Shown in pieces: positions 17,214-25,211 of a DNA stretch of 50,430 nt. This DNA comes from an uncultured Woeseiaceae bacterium (GTDB taxonomy: Bacteria; Pseudomonadota; Gammaproteobacteria; Steroidobacterales; Woeseiaceae), in assembly GCA_947258565.1 (NCBI GenBank), contig CAMYJB010000020.1:1-50430 (forward strand). The letters are read 5' to 3'. Position numbers and translations under genes: made by a program. Each line of letters opens with the position of its first letter. Positions within the stretch are counted from its first letter, which is position 1. A model generated the notes under the pieces. That model ran no database searches and was not told the DNA's origin. It saw nothing but the letters and a program-made list of their open reading frames with translations.

Positions 17214-17271
17214 AAATGTAAATTAAAGGGACACAAATATCATTAACGAAAGGGGCTCCCCCGCGCAGAAT
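17214..17271 (+). promoter_or_regulatory. class-2 operator/promoter copy D (TonB receptor operon)
   Basis: Half-sites AAATGTAAA (17214-17222) and AAATATCAT (17235-17243), 21 bp apart, with AAAGGGACAC between them; 22 bases after the second comes CAGAAT (17266-17271). TTAACG overlaps the -35 position as in copy B. The outer part, GCTGAAATGTA, is shared with copy A. Predicted transcription would begin about 35 bases before the receptor ATG. Confidence 0.77.
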
Positions 17272-17313
17272 GCAGCCTGGAACCAATGAACTCTCCGAGG
17301 GGGAACACCGAAC

Positions 17314-19491
17314 ATGAACGCTTTACTGAAACTCGCACCCATCGCCGCGGCGCTGCTCGCGACGTCGGTTATCGCGCAGGAGCGCACGATAGAAGAGGTC
17401 GTCGTGACGGCGACCAAGCGGCCGGAGAGCCTGCAGGACATCCCGATCTCCGTGAACGCCTTTACGGGCGAGCAGATCGAGGCAGCCGGCGTCAAGGACA
17501 TCCGCGACATTGCCGGGCAGACACCCGGCCTGCAGATCAAGTCGCGCGGAGAGACCGAGGGCTCGGTCTTCATCCGCGGCATCGGCTCGGTAGCGCCCGG
17601 CATTGGCGCGGACCCCGCTGTCGGCATCTACATCGACGGCCTGTACGCATCTCGCGCCACGAACGCGACGGCCGCATTCTTTGACGTCGAGCGCGTCGAA
17701 GTGGTCAAGGGACCGCAGGGCACGCTGTTCGGCCGCAACGCCTCGTCCGGCGCAATCTCGATCATTACGCGCAAGCCCGAAATCGGCGAGAACTACGGGC
17801 GTGCGCTGGTCGGCTTCGGCGATGAAGGCCAGCAGAAGTACGAATTCATTTACAACGCCGGGTTAAGTGACTCGACGGCTTTGCGCATCGGTGTCAAGCA
17901 CGACCGCCGCGACGGCCTGTATACGAACAGCGTCAACGGGCAGGACCTGAACGGCCGCGAGCATACGAATGCCAGGCTCAGTTTCCTGTACGACGCCGGC
18001 GGCATGTGGGACTCGCACTTCTCTGCGGAATACGCGGACATGAGCAATACGGCGGCATTCGTCGGCCCGGCCGACTCTTTTGCCGAGAGCGTCGCGCTCA
18101 ACGACGCGCCCGACGACCAGACGCTCGAATCACTGCGCGTCAACTGGACCAACAACTGGTCGCTGAGCGACGCGCTCTCTTTGACGTCGATCACCGGCTA
18201 CTACACGCATGACGTCAACGTCACGCCCGTCGACGCCGACCTCGTCGACCTGTTCGTCGCTGATTTCAATGAACCCCAGACGAACGACTACTTCAGCCAG
18301 GAGTTCCGGCTCAACGGTTCGAGCGATACGATCGACTGGTTTGTCGGCGCGAGCTACGCGAAGGAAGAACTCGGTTTCACGAACGCGCTGCGCTATGACG
18401 AGCCGATCGTCGCCTTCCTGTTCGGCCTGAACGACCTGGATCTTGGCAACGGTGATGTCTGCGACGGCGGTATCGACTTCGACGGCACGGGTGATGTCGC
18501 AGTTCCACTCTGCGCCACCCCGGCCATCGAAACTCCGAGCGGCGACGGCGAAACGGAAAGCGTCGCTGTCTACGGCGACCTGACCTGGCACCTGAATGAC
18601 CAGATCGACGTCGTTGCCGGCGTACGCTACACCCGGGATGACAAGACGCTCACGTACAACAATCCGCCAACGGACGGGCTGCTCGGCGGGCTCGATGCGC
18701 AGATCTTCGGGCCGCTCACGCCCGGCCCAGTGACATCCAGTGTCGATTTCACGTCGACCGACCCGCGGGTTGCGCTCAACTGGATGCCGAACGACGACAT
18801 CATGCTGTACGTCAGCGGCGCCAAGGGCTACAAGTCCGGCGGCCTGAACCGCCAGTTCGATCCGGTCGCGCAGGATATCCTGCCGTTCGACAAGGAAGAG
18901 AACACCGCCTACGAACTCGGCATCAAGTCGAGTCTGTTCGGCGGTCGCGGCCAGCTCAATGCAGCCATCTTCTCGAACGAGTACGAGAACTTCCAGCTCG
19001 AGCGACTCGTCAACCTGGTGCCACAGGTTGAGAATATCGGCAACATCGACGTCGTGGGCGCCGAAGCGGATTTCCGCTTCCTGATCGGCGACGCGTTCGA
19101 GCTGTTCGGGTCGCTTTCGGTCCTCGATACCGAGGTGAAGGAATCGATCGAACCTGCCCTGGTCGGCAACAATGCGCCGATGGCGGCAGAAACGTCGGGT
19201 TCGCTCGGCGGCAAGTACACCGTGCCGATGGGCACGGGCGATCTTGACCTGTCCGCCGTCTGGACCTATTCGGACCGCTTCTTCTTCGACATCGAGAACA
19301 CGTTCGAGCAGCCTTCCTACAGCACGATCGACGCGCGTGCAGCCTGGGCCAACGATCGCTGGGGTGTTGCACTGATCGGCGAGAACCTGGCAGACGAGGA
19401 ATACCTGGCCGAGTCGTTCCTGTTCCTCGACGTAACCAACATCCGGGCCTGGGGCAGGCTCCTGCGGCTCGAGGCGCACCTGAACTTCTGA
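17314..19491 (+). CDS. TonB-dependent outer-membrane receptor
   Basis: 725 residues: signal peptide (about 1-21, ending VIAQ), a TonB-box-like IEEVVVTATKR, a plug domain (about 30-150) with GIYIDG and VEVVKGPQGTLFGRNA, and a 22-strand barrel ending in phenylalanine. It belongs to the receptor class that imports large substrates other than only siderophores in marine Gammaproteobacteria. ATG 17314 has GAGGGGG ten bases upstream. It heads the rightward operon and is under operator copy D, so it is probably the uptake gate for the pathway substrate. The ligand cannot be read from sequence. Confidence 0.92.
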   Translation: MNALLKLAPIAAALLATSVIAQERTIEEVVVTATKRPESLQDIPISVNAFTGEQIEAAGVKDIRDIAGQTPGLQIKSRGETEGSVFIRGIGSVAPGIGADPAVGIYIDGLYASRATNATAAFFDVERVEVVKGPQGTLFGRNASSGAISIITRKPEIGENYGRALVGFGDEGQQKYEFIYNAGLSDSTALRIGVKHDRRDGLYTNSVNGQDLNGREHTNARLSFLYDAGGMWDSHFSAEYADMSNTAAFVGPADSFAESVALNDAPDDQTLESLRVNWTNNWSLSDALSLTSITGYYTHDVNVTPVDADLVDLFVADFNEPQTNDYFSQEFRLNGSSDTIDWFVGASYAKEELGFTNALRYDEPIVAFLFGLNDLDLGNGDVCDGGIDFDGTGDVAVPLCATPAIETPSGDGETESVAVYGDLTWHLNDQIDVVAGVRYTRDDKTLTYNNPPTDGLLGGLDAQIFGPLTPGPVTSSVDFTSTDPRVALNWMPNDDIMLYVSGAKGYKSGGLNRQFDPVAQDILPFDKEENTAYELGIKSSLFGGRGQLNAAIFSNEYENFQLERLVNLVPQVENIGNIDVVGAEADFRFLIGDAFELFGSLSVLDTEVKESIEPALVGNNAPMAAETSGSLGGKYTVPMGTGDLDLSAVWTYSDRFFFDIENTFEQPSYSTIDARAAWANDRWGVALIGENLADEEYLAESFLFLDVTNIRAWGRLLRLEAHLNF

Positions 19492-19512
19492 CCGGAATGC
19501 CGTACCGGAAGC

Positions 19513-19551
19513 CGGCGAGGCCACACGTTTCCCCCGAGGGTGGCCTCGCCG
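19513..19551 (+). promoter_or_regulatory. intra-operon hairpin between receptor and MFS gene
   Basis: A perfect 12-bp GC-rich stem, 19513-19524 with 19540-19551, around a 15-base loop, and a further outer match GTACC/GGTAC (19502-19506 with 19553-19557). No T-run follows, so it is not a standard terminator. It may stabilise the receptor mRNA or reduce read-through into the downstream enzymes. Confidence 0.5.
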
Positions 19552-19587
19552 CGGTACTTGTTGCCACAATGCACGAGAGCAGTCGAC

Positions 19588-20787
19588 ATGCACGAAGCGG
19601 CACAGAAAAATCCGATGGATGCCGGCACCGTTATCGTTGCCGCGCTTATCGCTTCGGCTATCGGCGCGCTATTCTACAACGTCCTGCCGCTCTACCTCGG
19701 TAGCGCCCAGGACTACCGGGGACTCGATAATCGCGCCATCGGCTTCCTGTCGTCGGCTTTCTTTTTCGGTTACAACGTCGTCACGATCAGCGCGTTCTTC
19801 TGGATTCGGCGCCTCAGCTGGGCACTGATCGTCGCTGTATCGACGCCCCTCGCGGCGCTCGGCCTTTACGCGGGCACGCTGACCGAAAATTACGCGGTGT
19901 TGCTTGTCTCCGTCGTCATCGCGGGCGGCGCGTTCGCGGCGATCTACGGCGTCGGCACGACGATACTCGGTGATACGACGAATCCCGGACGCTGGTACGG
20001 CATCAAGATCGCGGCCGAGGCACTCACAGGCGCAGTGCTGTTGCTCGTGTTGCCATCGACCGCAATCGCGCGTTGGGGTTTCGACGGTACCGTGTTCGGG
20101 CTGATCATCGTCATGGTGTTCATGAGCCCGTTCCTGTTCTGGACCCCGGCGCACGGGGCCAAGAGCGCCGAGTCCGAACTCCTGCCGATCGATGTGCCGG
20201 AGCCAGCCGCCAGCGGCCAACCGGCACAGACGCCATTTATCTGGGGCGCGATACTCGCGACGCTGGTGTTCTTCGCGGGCGCATCGGCGATCTGGGCATT
20301 CATCGAGCGCATCGGCGCGCAGGTCGGCCATGATTCCTCAGCGGTCGGCGTGCTGCTCGCGGTGACGCTCGTCTTCGCCGTCATCGGCTCGCTGGTCGCG
20401 GCGGTGCTCGGAGGACGATTAGGCAACGTCAGGCCCTATATTGCCGGCGCCTGCGTTTTCCTGGCAGCGCTGGTAGCGCTGAGCCAATCCCAGTCGTTTT
20501 CGCTGTACGCCACCGGCGCCTGCGCGGTGACCTTCGCGATCGGCTACATGTTGCCTATTGCCATAACCGAGATTGCGGAACTCGATGTCGACGGCCGTTA
20601 CGTGATCCTGAGCGTTCCGGCTATCGGCGTCGGTGCGATGGCGGGTCCGGGGATTGCAGGCGTCTTGACGCAGTCCGGGAACTACGTGGCATTGCTGGTG
20701 TTCGGCGCGGCGACGGTGGTCGTTTCGAGCATTCTAATCACGGTTGCCGCGGCCCATGCACGGCCGGGCCTCGCGGCGACCAATTAA
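19588..20787 (+). CDS. MFS transporter (paralogue of 8858-9997)
   Basis: About 399 residues with about 12 transmembrane helices, a central hydrophilic loop near 185-205 and the same YNVLPLYLG...FFWIRR segment as the other MFS protein of the cluster. It probably moves the pathway substrate or a fragment across the inner membrane after the TonB receptor has taken it into the periplasm. ATG 19588 is preferred: codons from 19540 onward overlap the hairpin. It lies in the class-2 operon, while its paralogue lies in the class-1 operon. Confidence 0.82.
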   Translation: MHEAAQKNPMDAGTVIVAALIASAIGALFYNVLPLYLGSAQDYRGLDNRAIGFLSSAFFFGYNVVTISAFFWIRRLSWALIVAVSTPLAALGLYAGTLTENYAVLLVSVVIAGGAFAAIYGVGTTILGDTTNPGRWYGIKIAAEALTGAVLLLVLPSTAIARWGFDGTVFGLIIVMVFMSPFLFWTPAHGAKSAESELLPIDVPEPAASGQPAQTPFIWGAILATLVFFAGASAIWAFIERIGAQVGHDSSAVGVLLAVTLVFAVIGSLVAAVLGGRLGNVRPYIAGACVFLAALVALSQSQSFSLYATGACAVTFAIGYMLPIAITEIAELDVDGRYVILSVPAIGVGAMAGPGIAGVLTQSGNYVALLVFGAATVVVSSILITVAAAHARPGLAATN

Positions 20788-20803
20788 TCCTGGGACCTCA
20801 ATA

Positions 20804-22930
20804 ATGGAAACACTGAAAAAAGCATCTCTTCCGAATGACACCGCAGCGGAAAATGTCATCCGCTTCCTGGACGCAGACGGCAAGTTGCTGTCGGGCGATC
20901 ACGGTATCTACGATGAAACGCTGGTCGAAAGCTTCCGCCAGATGCTCAGGACGCGGGCCTTCGACGAAGCTGCCATGCGGCTGCAGCGCATCGGGCGCAT
21001 TCCCGCGTACTATCCCTGCGCCGGGCAGGAGACACACGTCGCCGTGCCGATGGCGCTCGAGGATCGTGACTGGATCTTCAGCCAGTATCGTGAGCAAGGC
21101 GTACGACTCGCGAGAGGCGTGCCCGTCCTCAGGGAACTCGGACTTTGGCGCGGCATGCCGCACGCGTTCTGGGACCCCGCCGGGCACCGTATTACGGCAA
21201 TGAATGTGACGATCGGCACCCATCTGCCCCACGCAACGGGCTACGGGTACGGCGCCAGGCTGCTCGGCAAAGATGAAATCTCGCTCGCGCTGTTTGGCGA
21301 TGGCGCCACATCCGAAGTCGACTTCCATGCGGCGTTGAATTTCGCCGGTGTCTGGAAGACGCCGACCGTGTTCTTCTGCCAGAACAACCGCTATGCGCAG
21401 TCGACCCCGATCGAGCAACAGACCGCGTCGGAGACACTTGCACAGAAGGCGGAAGCCTACGGATTCGAAGGCGTACGAGTCGACGGCATGGACATTATTG
21501 CGGTACATACCGCATTGCGGGCCGCTGTTGAAAAAGCCCGCGCCGGTGGCGGCCCTACGATGATCGAGTCCCTGTGCTATCGCTATACGCCGCACTCGAC
21601 CTACGATGGCACCCCGGTCTACCGTACACGCGAGGAAGAAGCGGAGTGGAAAGAGAGGGATCCGCTGGCGCGGACGCACACCTACCTGCTCGGGCGGGAG
21701 TTGATCGACGCCGAGTTCGAGAAGCAGGTGACCGAAGAGATGCGAGCCGAGGTGGAGGCGGCCATCGACGAACTCGAGGCCATGGCCCTGCCGCCACGCG
21801 ACCAGTCCTTCCGAGCGGTACACCACAAGATTCCGGCGCGGCTCATCGAGCAGTTACACGAGCAGCAGAGAGATGCCGGTGAGGCCCTGACTGAAATCCC
21901 CGACGAGGAGAAATTCATCGTTGCCGAAGAAGTCGAACCCACCGGCGAGCGCAAAGCGATGACGATGGTCGAGGCGTTGAATCTCGCCCTCGATCACGGC
22001 ATGGCCGTGCGCCCGAATACCGTGATACTGGGCGAGGATGTCGGCCGCGAAGGCGGTGTTTTCCGCGTAACCGCCGACATGTACGAGAAATACGGCGCCG
22101 ATCGAATGCTCGATACGCCGCTTTGCGAACTTGGAATTATCGGCACCGCTATCGGCATGTCGATGGCCGGCGTCCGGGCCGTCACTGAGATGGAATTTGC
22201 GGGGTTCGCGTTCACAGCCTTCGACCAGATCATTTCCCACGTCGCACGCTATTCCTGGCGCACCGTCGGCAGATCCCGGGTCCCGATGGTGATCCGCATG
22301 CCGGGTGGCGGTGGCCACGAGGGCTACGAGGGCCATTCCGATTCCACCGAGGCGCTGTTCGTGCACGCACCCGGTGGCCTCCAGGTCGTCTATCCTTCGA
22401 ACGCCTATGATGCCAAAGGCCTGCTGGCCGCGGCCCTGGAAAGTGAGGACCCGGTAATCTTCTTCGAGCCTATCGTCAAGTATTTCGCCAAGCAAAAGGA
22501 TATCCCGGTCGACCATTACACGATCCCGATCGGCAAGGCGCGTATCGCGCGCGAGGGTACTGACGTCACTATCGTGGCCTACGGCAACGCCGTCGGGATC
22601 GCGGAGAAGGCCGCGGATACGCTCGCCGGCGAGAACATAGCCGCCGAAATCATCGATCTCAGGACCCTGAAGCCCTGGGACGAGGAGTGCGTACTCGAGA
22701 GCATCGGCAAAACGGGACGGCTGGTCGTCGTTCATGAGGCCGCAAAGAGTGGCGGATTCGGTGCGGAGATCGTTGCGACGGTGACAGAAAAGGCGGGCGA
22801 CCTGCTCGAAACGCCACCGGTTCGCGTTGCGCACGCGGACATGCCCTGGGCCGTGGCGAAACTCGAGCCGTACTCGATGATTCGCCCGGAACGTGTTGCG
22901 AGCGCCGTGCGCGCGGTGATGGAGGACTGA
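20804..22930 (+). CDS. 2-oxo acid dehydrogenase E1, alpha and beta fused
   Basis: 708 residues. The first about 365 are an E1-alpha: thiamine diphosphate motif GDG at 165-167 and NN at 194-195. From about 385 on it is an E1-beta with ILGEDVGREGGVFRVT and a transketolase C-terminal part. In most bacteria with branched-chain or pyruvate-type alpha2beta2 E1 these are two genes. The enzyme decarboxylates a 2-oxo acid and passes the acyl group to lipoyl-E2, the next gene two bases downstream. Branched-chain 2-oxo acid, pyruvate or acetoin-like substrates are all possible. ATG 20804 is chosen over upstream codons that overlap the MFS gene; its Shine-Dalgarno is weak. Confidence 0.88.
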   Translation: METLKKASLPNDTAAENVIRFLDADGKLLSGDHGIYDETLVESFRQMLRTRAFDEAAMRLQRIGRIPAYYPCAGQETHVAVPMALEDRDWIFSQYREQGVRLARGVPVLRELGLWRGMPHAFWDPAGHRITAMNVTIGTHLPHATGYGYGARLLGKDEISLALFGDGATSEVDFHAALNFAGVWKTPTVFFCQNNRYAQSTPIEQQTASETLAQKAEAYGFEGVRVDGMDIIAVHTALRAAVEKARAGGGPTMIESLCYRYTPHSTYDGTPVYRTREEEAEWKERDPLARTHTYLLGRELIDAEFEKQVTEEMRAEVEAAIDELEAMALPPRDQSFRAVHHKIPARLIEQLHEQQRDAGEALTEIPDEEKFIVAEEVEPTGERKAMTMVEALNLALDHGMAVRPNTVILGEDVGREGGVFRVTADMYEKYGADRMLDTPLCELGIIGTAIGMSMAGVRAVTEMEFAGFAFTAFDQIISHVARYSWRTVGRSRVPMVIRMPGGGGHEGYEGHSDSTEALFVHAPGGLQVVYPSNAYDAKGLLAAALESEDPVIFFEPIVKYFAKQKDIPVDHYTIPIGKARIAREGTDVTIVAYGNAVGIAEKAADTLAGENIAAEIIDLRTLKPWDEECVLESIGKTGRLVVVHEAAKSGGFGAEIVATVTEKAGDLLETPPVRVAHADMPWAVAKLEPYSMIRPERVASAVRAVMED

Positions 22931-22932
22931 TC

Positions 22933-24147
22933 ATGGCTAAAGAATTCTGTTTGCCCGATCTCGGTTCCGGTCTGCAGGAAGGCCAGATCGTGAACTGGCT
23001 GGTCGAGGTGGGCCAGGACGTCACGACGGCGGACAATCTGTGCGAAGTCGAGACCGAAAAAGCCGTGATCGAAATCCCGGTGCCGTATACGGGCACGGTG
23101 CTGGAGCTCAAGGCGGCACCCGGTGACGCGGTTGAGGTCGGCTCTGTGATCGCGGTATTCGGTGACGCGGGCGAGCAGCCGACGGCCGCGGAGGCGGGCC
23201 ATGAGCCCGAAGGGGCAAGTGCGGCGACGCCTGAGGCACCTGCGGCTCCGGCAACTGCGACACCGGTGACGGCAACAAGCAGCGCGACCGGCCGCGTCCG
23301 GGCGATGCCGTCGATCCGGCGAATTGCCAAGGAGCATGGCATCGATCTCACGACCGTCGAAGGTTCCGGACGCCAGGGCCGCATCACGCGCAAGGACATC
23401 CTCGCGATCCTTGATTCGAAGCAACAACCTGCGCAACCGGCCGCGGCCCAAACGGCCCCGGCTGCTGCAGCCTCGCAGTTCGAAGCGTTCTCGATGATCC
23501 GCAAGACGATCGCCGAGCGCATGTCGCAGGCATGGCGCGAGATCCCCCACGTCTTCACGCGCATGGAGATCGACGCAACGCGTCTCCTGATCGTAAAGAA
23601 AGCCCTGGTCGAAGAATTGGACACCAAGGTGCCGCTCGAGGCGATCCTCGTAAAAGCCTGCCTGCCGGCCCTGAAGGAATTTCCGTATTTCAACGCGACG
23701 GTCGTCGAGGGCGGCGTCGAGTTGCACTCGCACTATAATATCGGGCTCGCGGCCGACACGGAAACCGGACTGGTCGTTCCTGTGCTAAAGGATGTGGACA
23801 GGTTGTCGCTGCGTGAGACCGTCAATACGCTGCTCGACCTGCTGCCTCGTGCGGTCGAGCGCAAGGCGACGCCTGAGGAGTTATCGGGAGCGACGTTCAC
23901 CGTCAATAACATCGGTGCGCTCGGCCACTTGATGGGTACCTCGATCATTCCGCTCGGCACCACGGCGATTCTCTCCGTCGGCCGCGCCGTCGAGAAGCCG
24001 GTCGTCCGTGACGCCAATATCGAGGTGGCACCGGTACTCGAGGTGACGCTCTCGTTCGATCACCGGGTGATCGACGGCGGACTCGCACAGCGTTTCATGG
24101 CGCGCATCCGCGAAAATCTCGAGGAGCCCGTGAAGGCGCTGTTATGA
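22933..24147 (+). CDS. 2-oxo acid dehydrogenase E2 (lipoyl acyltransferase)
   Basis: 404 residues with one lipoyl domain (1-78; lipoyl lysine K43 in ETEKAVIEI), an Ala/Pro/Thr linker, an E1/E3-binding domain (about 115-155, around SIRRIAKEHGIDL) and the catalytic domain with HRVIDGG at 377-383. It transfers the acyl group to CoA. It directly follows the fused E1. No E3 (dihydrolipoyl dehydrogenase) gene is in the window, so the complex must borrow E3 from elsewhere. Confidence 0.92.
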   Translation: MAKEFCLPDLGSGLQEGQIVNWLVEVGQDVTTADNLCEVETEKAVIEIPVPYTGTVLELKAAPGDAVEVGSVIAVFGDAGEQPTAAEAGHEPEGASAATPEAPAAPATATPVTATSSATGRVRAMPSIRRIAKEHGIDLTTVEGSGRQGRITRKDILAILDSKQQPAQPAAAQTAPAAAASQFEAFSMIRKTIAERMSQAWREIPHVFTRMEIDATRLLIVKKALVEELDTKVPLEAILVKACLPALKEFPYFNATVVEGGVELHSHYNIGLAADTETGLVVPVLKDVDRLSLRETVNTLLDLLPRAVERKATPEELSGATFTVNNIGALGHLMGTSIIPLGTTAILSVGRAVEKPVVRDANIEVAPVLEVTLSFDHRVIDGGLAQRFMARIRENLEEPVKALL

Positions 24148-25211
24148 CGGGCGACCCGTTTACTGCATTGCAGACGCCCGCGCCGGCGTTCGCGGAGCAG
24201 CAGGCAGCGGACCTCCTGCGCGAGCATTACGGTATCGAGGCCAGCCTGCAGCCGCTCGCCAGCGAGCGTGACCAGAATTTTCTCGTATCAAGCGAAGGCG
24301 GGGCGAAATACGTCCTCAAGTTCGCGAATGCCTCCGAGTCGGCGGCCATAACGGACTTACAGAACCAGGGCCTGCTGCACATTGCGCGCGTTGACGCGGA
24401 TTTCCCCGTGCCGAGGGTGATACCGACCAAGGACAACGAGCTGATGTTCGACGTCGGGTCCCAGGCTGGCGCCGCCCACCGCGTGCGCCTGTTGTCCTGG
24501 CTCGATGGCGTTCCGCTGCAGCATGCGCAGGGCGTCACCAGCGTTGCGCGACAGACGGGGGCGTGCCTCGCAAGACTCGGGCTGGCCCTGCAGAACTTCG
24601 AGCATCCGGCGAGCGACTACCCGTTGTTGTGGGACATCCGCAATGCCGGCAGTCTCGAGCAGCTGCTGCCCTACGTGGACGACGCGGATCTTCGCAGCTT
24701 GTGCGAACTACGCCTCGCCCGCTTTCGGGATGTCATCGGCCCTCACCTGGGCACGTTGCGTTGCCAGGTCATCTACAATGATATGAACCCCAGCAATGTG
24801 CTGGTCGACCGCGATGACGCAGACCGGGTTGCCGGGGTTATCGACTTCGGCGACATGATTCATTCGCAGCTTGTCAACGACGTTGCCGTCGCCTCAGCGT
24901 ATTTCTGCAGGATCGGCGAGGACCCGTTCGAGGAAGTCGTGGAGTTGCTGGACGCCTACACCGACATTCTGCCCTTGACCGAGGACGAGATCGCGGTGCT
25001 GCCCGATCTCATCCTGACGCGCCACCTGACCACGGTCATGATTACCCACTGGCGCGCATCCCTGTACCCTGACAATGCCGAGTACATACTCAGGAACGAG
25101 GGACGGGCGAGGAAGATGCTGTATCACGTCACCCGACTATCCATCGACGATACCGTCGGCCGTTTTCTTGACGCCTGCAAGCACGGCGCCGCCCGGGAGG
25201 CGGCGACGTGA
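24144..25211 (+). CDS. APH-fold small-molecule kinase (hydroxylysine kinase-like)
   Basis: 355 residues of the aminoglycoside phosphotransferase/choline kinase fold. The catalytic loop is NDMNPSN at 212-218 (D213, N218), where HXDXXXXN is usual, and the metal-binding IDFGD follows with D234. The overall pattern resembles hydroxylysine kinase / homoserine kinase type II relatives. The start overlaps the E2 stop by four bases and its end overlaps the aminotransferase start, so the three are translationally coupled. Next to a phospho-lyase-type enzyme it most likely phosphorylates an amino alcohol. Substrate is inferred. Confidence 0.78.
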   Translation: MTGDPFTALQTPAPAFAEQQAADLLREHYGIEASLQPLASERDQNFLVSSEGGAKYVLKFANASESAAITDLQNQGLLHIARVDADFPVPRVIPTKDNELMFDVGSQAGAAHRVRLLSWLDGVPLQHAQGVTSVARQTGACLARLGLALQNFEHPASDYPLLWDIRNAGSLEQLLPYVDDADLRSLCELRLARFRDVIGPHLGTLRCQVIYNDMNPSNVLVDRDDADRVAGVIDFGDMIHSQLVNDVAVASAYFCRIGEDPFEEVVELLDAYTDILPLTEDEIAVLPDLILTRHLTTVMITHWRASLYPDNAEYILRNEGRARKMLYHVTRLSIDDTVGRFLDACKHGAAREAAT

